The position numbers were made by a program, and so were the translations under genes. 64,000 nucleotides of DNA. Source: Hymenobacter telluris. Its GTDB lineage: Bacteria; Bacteroidota; Bacteroidia; Cytophagales; Hymenobacteraceae. Location: NCBI RefSeq assembly GCF_017313265.1, contig NZ_JAFLQZ010000004.1, forward strand, positions 186,001 through 250,000, given 5' to 3'. Below, piece after piece: positions 42,602 to 54,558 of this stretch. Below the pieces are notes generated by a model that was not told the origin of the DNA, did not search any database, and saw nothing but the letters and a program-made list of their open reading frames with translations. The first letter of the stretch is position 1. Every line of letters starts with the position of its first letter.

Positions 42602-43741
42602 CTATTGCCGCGCCAGGAACCGGCTTTTCAGCCACCGCCGAACGGGTTCGTCGTAGAGTTTCAGGCTGGCGTAGGCCACAAGCACAATGGCGCCAAAGGT
42701 CAGCAAGGCCACGGGCCACACTTGGGCTAAAGGCCGGTGGCCGTTGCTTACCCAGGCAGTATAGGTGTAGATGAGCGGGTAGTGCGTGATGTAGATGGGG
42801 TAGGAAATAGCCCCCAGGACCTCACACAACCGGGCGCCGCGGCCAGCCACTTGCCCACTGGCCCCGAGCCATACCACCACCGGAAACACCAGCAGAATAC
42901 TTGCCGCATCATAGAGGCCGTTCCACCACAAGTGCTCGGCGCCCCCTACCCGCGGGAAGGCCAGCACCACCGTCAGCAGCAGGCTACACCACCAGAAAGC
43001 GTGTTTGACACGGCCCGGCGCACTTACGCGCGCCAGCAGCAACCCGGCAAAAAACGGATACATCAGCCGCGTGAAGCCTACCCGCAGTTGCTCCACGTTC
43101 AACGACCAGCCCCCAATCATGTCGCCGGTTGGCCCCGTGACGGCGTAGTGCAGCAGCACCGCGCCGGCCAGCGCCACCAGCACGGCCAGGGCACGGTTGG
43201 AGAATTTGCGCACCCACAGCGCGTACAGCAGGTTGGCCACGTACTCGTAAAACAACGACCAGCCCGGCCCATTCAGCGGGTGCATTTCCTGCCAGCCCCG
43301 AACGTCCATCGACAAGGGCAGCGGCAGCAGCGTGGCCCCAATAGCCATAACCAGCAGCGTCTTCCACACGGGCACCTCACTGATATCCGGCCACAGCACG
43401 GAATCCTGAAAGTAGAAGCACACGGCCCCAATCACCATGCCCAGCACCACCAACGGTTGCAGCCGCACCAGCCGAATCCTGATGAAGTCTTTCAGTGTCA
43501 GGCGGTTCCACCGGTCGTCGTAGGCGTAGCTGATAACGTAGCCGGAAAGCATGAAAAAGAAATCGACGGCTAAGTACCCGTGGTTGATCAGCTGGTCGAG
43601 GTGGCTGGTGGCGTGGGCCTCGCACAAATGGAAGGCCACCACCAGCAGCGCCGCCACTCCCCGCAGCCCATCCAGAATGGCGTAGTGCGGCTTGGTACTC
43701 AGCGTGATGGGGGTAGCCTCGGCAACTTGCATATTCATCAT
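42602..43741 (-). CDS. acyltransferase family 3 (OafA/YrhL type)
   Basis: 379-residue inner-membrane O-acyltransferase with about ten helices. The family opening YAILDGLRGVAALLVVAFHL (residues 19-38) includes the catalytic His region, and DFFFMLSGYVISYAYDDRW (near 60-78) is the second hallmark. The middle WSLFYEYVANLLYALWV and the ending YPIYITHYPLIYTY also match. It acetylates or otherwise acylates a surface glycan. Its place in a cluster of glycosidases suggests a polysaccharide substrate, but this is inference. Confidence 0.9.
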   Translation of the reverse strand: MMNMQVAEATPITLSTKPHYAILDGLRGVAALLVVAFHLCEAHATSHLDQLINHGYLAVDFFFMLSGYVISYAYDDRWNRLTLKDFIRIRLVRLQPLVVLGMVIGAVCFYFQDSVLWPDISEVPVWKTLLVMAIGATLLPLPLSMDVRGWQEMHPLNGPGWSLFYEYVANLLYALWVRKFSNRALAVLVALAGAVLLHYAVTGPTGDMIGGWSLNVEQLRVGFTRLMYPFFAGLLLARVSAPGRVKHAFWWCSLLLTVVLAFPRVGGAEHLWWNGLYDAASILLVFPVVVWLGASGQVAGRGARLCEVLGAISYPIYITHYPLIYTYTAWVSNGHRPLAQVWPVALLTFGAIVLVAYASLKLYDEPVRRWLKSRFLARQ

Positions 43742-43747
43742 TTCAAC

Positions 43748-44395
43748 TTAGTATGCCGCCAGCCCACGGATATAAATGGTGCCTGGCGGCTCTTGCCGGG
43801 GCGCACTTGGCTTTGGTGGCCTGACACTAATAGCAACAGTAGTAACTGTTGACTCCATGGCCCGCGTTATCTTGATTTCACCAATGGCATCCAGCGCAAT
43901 ACGGAGGTTGGCATCGGCTACTGGCATGGCATTTATAGTGTAGCGCACCAGCCCCAACACGCCCAGTTTCTTTCCAACAGTGGCTAATGAGCTGCTCCTG
44001 ACCTTGATTTTTTGCTTCGGTGTGATGTCAATAATGCCGTACGTCACCAACTCGCGCCACTGCGCCGGGGCATCCTGGCCTTTGTACACCATCAGCCTCT
44101 CGATTTCTGCGGGTTGAATGCCATCTGGGGCAATAATCACCTCGGAATTCAGAAGGAAAAGTGGGTGGGGGCGTGGCGTAGCAACCCGCGCAACCGTAGC
44201 CGGCGGTGCGGTAGCCTTTGCCGCATGTTTATCCCTGGCAAGAATCTCTACAATTGCTGCAGGAAGCTGCACCCGCGGCTGCACCGGGGTCAGCGGCGGC
44301 TCTGGCACAGGCCGTTGCGCCAGAGCCAGCTGGCTAACGCCGCAACACAGCGCCACTGCCAACAATGCCCTGCGTAGTAAAGACTTGTGTACCAT
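43748..44395 (-). CDS. exported protein with TonB-plug-like motifs
   Basis: 215 residues with a signal peptide (RRALLAVALCCGVSQLALAQ). The segment PLFLLNSEVIIAPDGIQPAE, followed by IERLMVYKGQDAPAQW and YGIIDITPK (near residues 78-128), copies the order of the TonB-dependent-receptor plug motif (PLFVVDG ... IESIEVLKG ... YGxxGVVxITT). A second, weaker copy may follow (ALDAIGEIKITRAM ... VTTVAISVRP). There is no beta-barrel. Such stand-alone plug-like proteins occur in Bacteroidota with unknown roles. Confidence 0.55.
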   Translation of the reverse strand: MVHKSLLRRALLAVALCCGVSQLALAQRPVPEPPLTPVQPRVQLPAAIVEILARDKHAAKATAPPATVARVATPRPHPLFLLNSEVIIAPDGIQPAEIERLMVYKGQDAPAQWRELVTYGIIDITPKQKIKVRSSSLATVGKKLGVLGLVRYTINAMPVADANLRIALDAIGEIKITRAMESTVTTVAISVRPPKPSAPRQEPPGTIYIRGLAAY

Positions 44396-44468
44396 AAAGC
44401 TTTGCTCTAAAGTGACGGATACGCCGCTAAAGAAAGGCTTTTATTCTTTGGCGAACAGGCTTGGTACT

Positions 44469-47843
<3,375 letters not shown>

Positions 47844-47855
47844 TTAAGTAGGAAC

Positions 47856-47943
47856 GTGTAGAGACGCATACTTGCGTCTCGTCGTATGCGTCTCTACACC
47901 TCATGTCGTTCAACGATGAGACGCAAGTATGCGTCTCTACACC
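47856..47943. repeat. inverted repeat, GTGTAGAGACGC family
   Basis: Contains GTGTAGAGACGCATACTTGC at one end, a truncated inner copy (TATGCGTCTCTACACC) and the full complement at the other end, so it looks like a rearranged element with three arms. Related copies are at 17144 and 61399. Together with the next repeat it fills most of the 514-base gap between the GH2 and GH43 genes. Confidence 0.8.
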
Positions 47944-48003
47944 TTGTCAACAACCCACCGATTTAACTCAAACAGCTTCTTAGTATTTTTCGAGAAGTCA
48001 TGA

Positions 48004-48106
48004 GAACGTCAGGCTGAGCGCAGCCGCAGCATCTCTACCGCCAAACTAACCTCTAACGTGAGGGCGAAGCGGTAGAGATGCTGCGGCTGCGCTCAGCCTG
48101 ACGTTC
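48004..48106. repeat. inverted repeat, GTCAGGCTGAGC family
   Basis: Arms of about 38 bases (GAACGTCAGGCTGAGCGCAG... and complement) around a ~27-base loop. It shares the ...TGAGC...GCATCTCTACCGC layout with 22442-22546. Confidence 0.85.
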
Positions 48107-48138
48107 GGTGGTCCGTTTCAAACTTTTACCGCTGCCTT

Positions 48139-49104
48139 CTATTTGGCCGCCGTAGCTTTTTTGGCTTGTAGCTGCGCCAGTTCCTTTTTGGTGATGCGCA
48201 GCACGGTGCCGTGGCGGGTACCTTTCGGAAACTGCACCCGGTCGGATACGTCGGTCCAGTGCTCCAGGTCGGTGGAGCTGACGGCGCCGTATTTGTGCTC
48301 GGTGTACTTATCGAAATACACCAGCCACTCCTTACCCAACTGAATAGCCGTGGGGCCCTCGGCCCAATACTTCCCGGTAATGGGAGCTGAAGGCGGACCG
48401 TAAGGGCCGGTGAGCTGGTCGGCGAAGGCTACGCGCAGGTTTTTCTGCACCGGTTCTTTGGTTTCGTCTTTCAGAAACATCACGAAGCGCTTACCAACGG
48501 GCTGCACGGTGGCATCAATTACGTTGAAGCCCTGGTCGTAGAGCACCTGGGAGGGTGCAAAGGTTTTGAAATCCTTGGTGGTGGTGTAGTAGATGCGGTG
48601 GTTGTTGCCGCCTTCCAGCGTGGTTTCGCCCTGCGCAAACCGGCCCGGAATGGTGGTAGCCCAGTAAATCATGTACTGGTCGTGGCGGGCGTCGTAGGTG
48701 ATTTCCGGGGCCCAGCAGTTCTTGGCCGTGGGCTCGGGCTCCATCACCGGAATGTTCTGCTGCACGCTCCAGTTCACCAAATCCTTGGAGCTGGCGTAGC
48801 CAATACCCCGCTCGTGCCAGCTCGTGGTCCAGACCATATGAAACAGCCCGTCTTTGCCCCGGATGATGCAGGGGTCGCGCATGAGCTTGTCGTTGGAAAC
48901 GGTGGGTTGCAGAAACGACTGGTCGTTGTTGAGGGCGGTCCACTGGTAGCCGTCGGGGCTGGTGGCCAGGTGCAGCCCGTCCTGCCCGTTGTTTTTGAAG
49001 TAGGCGAATAGCAGAACTTCGTTCTTTTTCAGCGGTTTCTGCGCCATGCCCGCTACGGAAGCAAGCAACAGCATAATGGTACTAAGCAACCTAAAATACA
49101 GCAT
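48139..49104 (-). CDS. GH43-like secreted glycosidase
   Basis: 321 residues with a signal peptide (LLSTIMLLLASVAGMAQ). The five-bladed propeller of GH43/GH32 enzymes is indicated by LMRDPCIIRGKDGLFHMVWT near residues 72-91, WAPEITYDARHDQYMIYWAT near 132-151 with the catalytic WAPE segment, and KYWAEGPTAIQLGKEWLVYF near 242-261 with the AEGP acid. It is likely an arabinosidase or galactosidase acting on side chains of pectin-like polymers. It lies between the GH2 gene and the DUF2264 gene on the same strand. The Met at 49104 is fixed by the signal peptide. Confidence 0.87.
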   Translation of the reverse strand: MLYFRLLSTIMLLLASVAGMAQKPLKKNEVLLFAYFKNNGQDGLHLATSPDGYQWTALNNDQSFLQPTVSNDKLMRDPCIIRGKDGLFHMVWTTSWHERGIGYASSKDLVNWSVQQNIPVMEPEPTAKNCWAPEITYDARHDQYMIYWATTIPGRFAQGETTLEGGNNHRIYYTTTKDFKTFAPSQVLYDQGFNVIDATVQPVGKRFVMFLKDETKEPVQKNLRVAFADQLTGPYGPPSAPITGKYWAEGPTAIQLGKEWLVYFDKYTEHKYGAVSSTDLEHWTDVSDRVQFPKGTRHGTVLRITKKELAQLQAKKATAAK

Positions 49105-49161
49105 GCTGCAAGCTAAAGAAAGAGAATCAACTAAACCGCGTGGACAGATAAGTAAAAGAAC

Positions 49162-49255
49162 GTCATGCTGAGCTTGTCGAAGCATCTCGCGTGCTGATGT
49201 CGGATTATTTATTCCATCATCAGCACGCGAGATGCTTCGACAAGCTCAGCATGAC
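49162..49255. repeat. inverted repeat, GTCATGCTGAGC family
   Basis: Perfect or near-perfect 38-base arms (GTCATGCTGAGCTTGTCGAA... and complement) around an 18-base A/T-rich loop, between the GH43 and DUF2264 genes. Confidence 0.88.
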
Positions 49256-49295
49256 AATCCTGTTTTGATTAGAAGCCTTTAGTGTCCACACAGCC

Positions 49296-50546
49296 CTAGG
49301 ATGCGTGGTCGGTTTTCACGTTCTGCCCCGACCAAATCTGGCGGGCGGTCCAGTCCTGAGTAGGGCTGGTCCAGAACGTATCCGTGGGGGGCAAACCCAG
49401 CGGCAGAAACGCGGTAGTGCATAGGTACAAGCTCCCGGTGGAAATATACCCCTCCCCGATGCCCGGCTGGTGGCCGCACAGCCCAATCTGCAACCAGCCT
49501 TTGCCATCGAAGGTCCCCTTGGGCTCCATCGTGCGCCGGATAACGGCCGTGAGGGCGCTCCGCACCTGCCCGGCGGGCAGCTCGGGCGGCAACTGCTGCT
49601 GCAACGCCACCTGTGCCAGATGCTGAAACGCTCCGCACCGGTACGCCAACGACCGGCCGAAAGCGGCAAACGACCCATCGGGCGCAATCAGGCGCTCCTG
49701 CACGGCGGCGTAGCGCCGGGCGCGGGTCCGGAGCGTTTCCAGCAAGTCTTTGCGCTCTTTGTTGGCGTCTACCAGCACGTTCACCACGTCCAGCAGCATG
49801 GGCTGAATGACGTAGCTGTTGTAGTAGTCCCAGTGATAATCGGGGCCGTCGCCGTAGGTGCCGTCGCCTTTGTACCAGAGCTGGTGCTGCTTGATGGCGT
49901 AGTCCATGCGCATCAGGTCGCCGGCACCGGTGAACTTGAGCAACGCAGCCTCAATGATGCCGCTGAACAGCAGCCAGTTGCTATATACCGGCTTGATTAC
50001 CCGGCTGCTTTGCAGGGCCTGTACCAGTTGCGTTTGGGTGGCCGGCGGCAGCGCGGACCACAGCTGGGTGGGTGCCCGCAACAAGCTGTGCGCCAGGAAG
50101 GCAGCATCTACTACCGGCTGCCCGCCGTCGGTGAAATTCAGGAAGTCCGGCGACTTGGGGTCTACGGCGTGGCCGATGGCCTGGCGGGCCAGCTGGGCGT
50201 ACCGTTTCTGCAAGGCCTGCTCGGCGGCGGTGGTGCCAGTAGCTTCCAGCCAGGGCGCCAGCCCCGCCAGCGCACGGCCCAGCGCCTCTAAGTGCGACAC
50301 TTTGCGGCGGCCTTCCTGCTGGCCGGGCGCGGCCTCAATCGGCATCAACACTTTTAGCTGGCCCTGTGCACCGGCTGCCAGCACGGGCTCTACTACCCGC
50401 AGCAGCGTGGTCAGCCAGTACTCCCGGTCCGACTGCTTGGCGGGCGGTGGCGCGGCAGTTGAGTTGCCCACGGCCCATACCGGCGTTGGTAAAGCCAGCG
50501 CCGAGAGGCCAGTGGCGGTTTGGGCTACGAAGGAGCGTCGTTTCAT
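49296..50546 (-). CDS. DUF2264 protein, predicted secreted sugar hydrolase-like
   Basis: 416 residues. The N-terminus MKRRSFVAQTATGLSALALP reads as a Tat-like or Sec signal. The alpha/alpha-barrel DUF2264 landmarks are RRKVSHLEALGRALAGLAPW near residues 80-99, SNWLLFSGIIEAALLKF near 190-206, YGDGPDYHWDYYNSYVIQPM near 231-250 and GRSLAYRCGAFQHLA near 297-311. Family members occur in loci for pectin and rhamnogalacturonan breakdown; no activity is firmly established. Its neighbours (GH105, GH43) support that context. Confidence 0.85.
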   Translation of the reverse strand: MKRRSFVAQTATGLSALALPTPVWAVGNSTAAPPPAKQSDREYWLTTLLRVVEPVLAAGAQGQLKVLMPIEAAPGQQEGRRKVSHLEALGRALAGLAPWLEATGTTAAEQALQKRYAQLARQAIGHAVDPKSPDFLNFTDGGQPVVDAAFLAHSLLRAPTQLWSALPPATQTQLVQALQSSRVIKPVYSNWLLFSGIIEAALLKFTGAGDLMRMDYAIKQHQLWYKGDGTYGDGPDYHWDYYNSYVIQPMLLDVVNVLVDANKERKDLLETLRTRARRYAAVQERLIAPDGSFAAFGRSLAYRCGAFQHLAQVALQQQLPPELPAGQVRSALTAVIRRTMEPKGTFDGKGWLQIGLCGHQPGIGEGYISTGSLYLCTTAFLPLGLPPTDTFWTSPTQDWTARQIWSGQNVKTDHAS

Positions 50547-50577
50547 ACGTTCAAAACTGGTTAGGCAACAGCTGCCG

Positions 50578-51696
50578 CTACTTCAACTTGATTACCTCGG
50601 AGCCGGCCAGCAAAAACGCGCCGGTGCCGTACACCTCCCAGCTTTCCGCCGAAAAGTCGCGGCGCGGGTCGGCGCCGATGGGCTGCACCCACCCTACCCG
50701 GCCTTCCGGCGACAGGCACTTGTTGAGGCCCACCCAGGCTTTTTGCACGGCGGGCAGGTAGGTGGCTTTGTCGAGGATGCCCTGGTTGATGCCCCAGGCC
50801 ATGGCGTAGCAGTCGAAGCCGGAGCCCGAGGCCTCGCCACCGGGGTAGGCGGCCGGGTCGAGCAGGCTGGAGCGCCACAGGCCGTCGGGCTGCTGGAGTT
50901 GCACGAGGCGGGCGCTCATTTCCTTGAACAAGTCTACATAGAAACCGCGGGTGGGGTGATTAGCGGGCAGTTCCTGAAGCACCTGTACCAAACCGCCCAT
51001 TACCCAGCCATTGCCCCGGCTCCAAAAAATCTGCTGGCCGTTGCTTTCCTTTTTGCCTTCGCCGGCGGCGTTCCAGAGGTAGCTGGCATCGCGCGAAAAC
51101 AGGTGCTGCTGGTGGTTGAAGAGGCGGCGGTAAGTTTGCTGATAGAGTGTGTCGCTGAGGGTCAGGTACTCCGGCTTGTTTTCAATTAAGCCCAGCTTCA
51201 CGAGCACCGGCGGACCCATAAACAGAGCGTCGCACCACCACCAGGCAATGCCGTGGTCCTGCACTTCCTTGCCGGGCACGGTCCGGAATTTCTCTACCAC
51301 ATCCAGCGTGGGCTGAATCATACGCCGGTCTTTTTTGAGGCGGTACAGGTTCAGGTAGGTCTGGCAGATAACGATGTCGTCGGCGTGGTCGTAGCGCCGG
51401 TCGGGCTGCCACTGGGTGCGGTTGCCCATGGCCATCAGTGAGTCCAGAATCAGCTGGGACTTGGTGGTTTCGTAGGCCGCAAACACGCCGGAGTAAAAGG
51501 CTCCGTTGGTCCAGTCGGTGAGTTTGTGCTTGGGGTGCGCCAGCTGCCACTTGGTAGCGTTCAGCAGCTGCTTCTTGATGTACTTCGGCTTGAAAACCGC
51601 CTGGTCGGCCTTCGACAACGACTGGGCCTCGGCAGCACCAGAAAAGCCCAGGGAAAGCAGCAGGCCGCAAGCCAGCCAACGAAAGGAAACGTGCAT
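50578..51696 (-). CDS. GH88/GH105 unsaturated glycuronyl hydrolase
   Basis: 372 residues with a signal peptide (FRWLACGLLLSLGFSGAAEAQ). The alpha6/alpha6 barrel of YteR/GH105 is shown by DDIVICQTYLNLYRLKKDRR near residues 105-124, the catalytic Asp segment IAWWWCDALFMGPPVLVKLG near 149-168, WSRGNGWVMGGLVQVLQELP near 223-242 and ASGSGFDCYAMAWGINQG near 290-307. It removes the unsaturated uronic acid left at chain ends by polysaccharide lyases, most often on rhamnogalacturonan. It is the first gene of the minus-strand degradation cluster, with a possible TATACTTG box on that strand at 51788-51795. Confidence 0.92.
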   Translation of the reverse strand: MHVSFRWLACGLLLSLGFSGAAEAQSLSKADQAVFKPKYIKKQLLNATKWQLAHPKHKLTDWTNGAFYSGVFAAYETTKSQLILDSLMAMGNRTQWQPDRRYDHADDIVICQTYLNLYRLKKDRRMIQPTLDVVEKFRTVPGKEVQDHGIAWWWCDALFMGPPVLVKLGLIENKPEYLTLSDTLYQQTYRRLFNHQQHLFSRDASYLWNAAGEGKKESNGQQIFWSRGNGWVMGGLVQVLQELPANHPTRGFYVDLFKEMSARLVQLQQPDGLWRSSLLDPAAYPGGEASGSGFDCYAMAWGINQGILDKATYLPAVQKAWVGLNKCLSPEGRVGWVQPIGADPRRDFSAESWEVYGTGAFLLAGSEVIKLK

Positions 51697-51998
51697 ACGT
51701 GGAACGGGTGGGAAAGGAAGGTGAGTGAATTAGAGCAGCAGCAACTTAGCATGCCTTCCGAAAAAGCGGCTTTGTGCCAAGCTGCCGCAAGTATAGCGGC
51801 TTGCCCACGAAACTTAGGGGGGTATTTTCACGGATTAGGGGGGAATATTCGTCCGGCCTAGCTGCCACGGTAAGGCCACTGTCCTGCTAATTGCTTCGGC
51901 TTCCTCTCAACCAGCGCTTCGGGCTGCCGTAAGCAAACACCCGGCACGCAGCCAGCCGGATAGCCGTATACTTGCCCGCCGCATAGCGGGTGCACCCT
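51697..51998. other. divergent promoter region between GH105 and response-regulator genes
   Basis: About 300 bases with no gene. Both sides carry TATACTTG, at 51788-51795 on the minus strand and 51967-51974 on the plus strand, each one mismatch from TAnnTTTG. No long inverted repeat is present, unlike most other gaps. Confidence 0.45.
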
Positions 51999-52676
51999 AT
52001 GAAAATACTACTGGTGGAAGACGAGCCCAAGCTGGCGTCGTTTGTTAAGAAAGGGTTTGAAAACGAGGGCTACGAGCTGGAAGTGGCCTACGATGGGCGC
52101 ATGGGCCAGTCGTTGCTTCAGCAGAACCGCTACGATTTGGTGGTGCTCGACGTGAACCTGCCCTACATCAACGGCTTCGAGCTGTGCCGCCAGATCCGGC
52201 AGCACGACCCGCACCAGCCGGTGCTGCTGCTCACCGCCCTCGACAGCCTCGACGACAAAGTGGCGGGCTTCGAGGCCGGCACCGACGACTACCTGGTGAA
52301 GCCATTCGAGTTCAAGGAGCTGCTGCTCAGGGCGCGGGTGCTCACGCGCCGCCACACCGAGGATACGGCCGTGAAGCGCGTGCTGCGCCTGGCCGACCTG
52401 GAGCTGAACCTGGAAACCAAAGTGGTAACCCGCGCCGGCCAGCGCATCGACCTGACCACCAAGGAATACTCGCTGCTGGAGTACCTGCTTCTGAACCGCG
52501 GCCGGGTGATAAGCCGGGTGGATATTGCCGAGAAGGTCTGGGAGCTGAACTTCGACACCAACACCAACGTCATCGACGTGTACGTGAGCTACCTGCGCAA
52601 AAAGCTCGACAAGGGCTATGCTATCAAGCTGATTCACACGGTAGTAGGCATGGGCTACGTGCTGCGCGAAGGCTAG
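51999..52676 (+). CDS. OmpR-family response regulator
   Basis: 225-residue two-component regulator. Receiver domain: KILLVEDEPKLASFVKKGFE, phospho-acceptor Asp in LVVLDVNLPYING (near residue 51) and the conserved Lys in DDYLVKPFEFKEL (near 101). A winged-helix DNA-binding domain follows (LTTKEYSLLEYLLLNRGRVI, then VIDVYVSYLRKKLDKGYAIK). It is closest in style to CusR/CopR regulators. The partner kinase is encoded at 53102, but a four-helix-bundle gene lies between. The copper-storage-like and RND genes downstream are the probable regulon. The ATG at 51999 is preferred to the GTG at 51990. Confidence 0.94.
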   Translation: MKILLVEDEPKLASFVKKGFENEGYELEVAYDGRMGQSLLQQNRYDLVVLDVNLPYINGFELCRQIRQHDPHQPVLLLTALDSLDDKVAGFEAGTDDYLVKPFEFKELLLRARVLTRRHTEDTAVKRVLRLADLELNLETKVVTRAGQRIDLTTKEYSLLEYLLLNRGRVISRVDIAEKVWELNFDTNTNVIDVYVSYLRKKLDKGYAIKLIHTVVGMGYVLREG

Positions 52677-52680
52677 GGTG

Positions 52681-53098
52681 GAGTTATGAGTTATGAGTTA
52701 TTTGTAAGATGAAAAAGAGTATTATCCAAGGCAAATCGTATGACTTTGCCTCTCGTATTGTTAAGGCGTATAAGTTTCTGGTTAGTGAGCAGCAGGAGTA
52801 TGTGCTATCCAAGCAGTTGTTGCGCAGTGGTACCTCTATCGGGGCCAATGTGGAGGAAGCATTAGCGGCTAGTTCCACTGCCGACTTTATTCATAAGCTC
52901 AACATGGCAGCCAAAGAAGCCCGTGAAACGTCCTACTGGCTCCGTTTACTGCACGACAACGATTTCTTGCCCGAGGCTGCCTTCACTTCTATCCACGCGC
53001 ACAACCTCGAAATAATCAAAATCCTGTCGAGCATCTTACTATCCACTAAAGCGAGTCAGGCTAAAAACTCATAACTCACAATTCATAACTCATAACTC
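52681..53098. mobile_element. IVP-type gene cassette bounded by GAGTTATGAGTT inverted repeats
   Basis: The left end 52681-52700 (GAGTTATGAGTTATGAGTTA) and right end 53066-53098 (AACTCATAACTC...ATAACTC) are inverted copies of the same short unit. They enclose only the four-helix-bundle gene, whose stop codon lies inside the right repeat. The cassette separates a response regulator from its kinase, genes normally adjacent or overlapping. The same unit makes the intergenic repeat at 29271-29360. Mobility is inferred from position; no transposase is present. Confidence 0.55.
52709..53074 (+). CDS. four-helix-bundle protein (23S rRNA IVP / S23 family)
   Basis: 121 residues, all helical. The family hallmark LLRSGTSIGANVEEALAASS is at about residues 37-56, with FIHKLNMAAKEARETSYWL at 61-79. 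This family was first seen encoded in intervening sequences of 23S rRNA genes, is widespread as free-standing genes in Bacteroidota, and shares its fold with the Avd accessory proteins of diversity-generating retroelements. No reverse transcriptase or rRNA gene is near. Codon use is more A+T-rich than in the flanking two-component genes. It sits between repeats that bound the cassette. Confidence 0.88.
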   Translation: MKKSIIQGKSYDFASRIVKAYKFLVSEQQEYVLSKQLLRSGTSIGANVEEALAASSTADFIHKLNMAAKEARETSYWLRLLHDNDFLPEAAFTSIHAHNLEIIKILSSILLSTKASQAKNS

Positions 53099-53101
53099 TT
53101 C

Positions 53102-54463
53102 TTGCTGATTCGGAACAAGCTCATCTTACGCTTTACGCTGCTGGTGCTGGCTATTCAGCTGTGCTTTTCGGCGTTTATCTACTACTTCCATGCCGCCAAC
53201 CGGGAGCAGCGCTTCACCCAGCGCCTGGCCGGTAAAGGCATCATGACGGCTCGGCTGCTCCTGCCCCAGCAGCAGCGCCAGGCGGCGGCCCTCAGCCCGT
53301 TCCACCGCCGCGACCTGATGACCATCATCAACGAGCAAATCAGCATTTACGATTCGCAGGGCCACCTTATTTACACCAGTGCCGACAACCTGAGCCAGCG
53401 CCAAAACTCGCGCTACCTACCCCGGATTAAGCCGGGCCAGCCGGTGCTCTTCACCGACGGCGACCTGGAAGCCATTGGCATCACCTACACGTACGCAGGA
53501 AACACCTACCGCATTTTCGCCGCCGGCCTCGACCAGTTTGGTATCATGCAGCTCAGCAAGTTGCGGCTGATTCTGCTGGTGGGCAACGTGGGGTCGTTGG
53601 TGCTTATCATCTTGGCGGGCTGGTTCTTTGCCGATCAGTCGTTGAAGCCGATGGCGCGGGTGGTGCGGCAGGTGGAGCGCATTACGGCGGGTCGCCTGAG
53701 CTTGCGGGTAGATGAAGGCAACGGTACCGACGAAATAGCCCAGCTGGCCGTGACCTTCAACCAGATGCTGACGCGAGTGGAGCAGGCCTTCGAGATGCAA
53801 AAGAACTTCCTGAGCCACGCCTCCCACGAGTTGCGCACCCCGCTGGCCACCGTGCTAGGCACCCTGGAAACCTCCTACGCCTACGACACCGACCTACCCG
53901 AAGCCAAGCAAAGTACGGCCTCGGCGGTGGAAGACCTCAAGCACCTCATCGGTCTCACCAACGCCCTGCTGGCCCTGGCCAAAGCCGAAGACGCTTCGTT
54001 CCGGCGCGACACCGTGCGGCTGGATGAGTGCCTCACCCAGGCCATGAGCTACTGCCAGACCAAGCACGCCGGCCGCCGGATTCAGCTGGAATTTGGGGAC
54101 TTGCCCGCCTCCGGCACCGACCCGTTTGTGGTGCGTGGCAACGAGCAGCTACTCACCACGGCCCTACTCAACCTGCTCGACAACGCCTGCAAGTACAGCA
54201 CCGAGGCCGTGCAAGTAAGCCTGGGCTACCAAGGCAACAAGCTGGCTGTCAGCATTCAGGACACCGGCATTGGCATTGCAGCCACCGAACTACCCCGCGT
54301 GACGGATGCCCTCTACCGGGCCGAAAACGGCCGCCACACGCCTGGCTACGGCCTGGGCCTGACCGTCACGCAGAAAATAGTGGAGCGCCACGGCGGCACC
54401 TTGGGTTTGGTGTCGGAGCCGGGCTGGGGCACTACCGCTACGCTTGTGTTGCCGGCGGCGTAG
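53102..54463 (+). CDS. sensor histidine kinase
   Basis: 453-residue membrane kinase. TM1 begins at once (NKLILRFTLLVLAIQLCFSA), then a ~130-residue periplasmic sensor, TM2 (LILLVGNVGSLVLIILAGWF near residues 157-176) and HAMP (LKPMARVVRQVERITAGRLS). The HisKA phospho-acceptor is in FLSHASHELRTPLATVLGTL near 237-256, the ATPase N box in LLDNACKYS, G1 in IQDTGIGIA and G2 in GYGLGLTVTQKI. It should phosphorylate the regulator at 51999. No ATG is available before TM1; the TTG at 53102 is the only plausible start and lies just 3 bases after the cassette repeat, so the insertion may have removed the original start. Confidence 0.92.
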   Translation: MLIRNKLILRFTLLVLAIQLCFSAFIYYFHAANREQRFTQRLAGKGIMTARLLLPQQQRQAAALSPFHRRDLMTIINEQISIYDSQGHLIYTSADNLSQRQNSRYLPRIKPGQPVLFTDGDLEAIGITYTYAGNTYRIFAAGLDQFGIMQLSKLRLILLVGNVGSLVLIILAGWFFADQSLKPMARVVRQVERITAGRLSLRVDEGNGTDEIAQLAVTFNQMLTRVEQAFEMQKNFLSHASHELRTPLATVLGTLETSYAYDTDLPEAKQSTASAVEDLKHLIGLTNALLALAKAEDASFRRDTVRLDECLTQAMSYCQTKHAGRRIQLEFGDLPASGTDPFVVRGNEQLLTTALLNLLDNACKYSTEAVQVSLGYQGNKLAVSIQDTGIGIAATELPRVTDALYRAENGRHTPGYGLGLTVTQKIVERHGGTLGLVSEPGWGTTATLVLPAA

Positions 54464-54558
54464 GCGGTTTTTAATGTTTTCTAATCTGCGCCTCATACGG
54501 CTCTAATGCCGGACGGCCTCCTTTGCACTCCAACTATGTGTGATGGAAGCCGCTGCTT

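Noticed and set aside
51990..51998. GTG start for the response regulator
   Set aside because: The ATG at 51999 begins KILLVEDE, the normal start of receiver domains.
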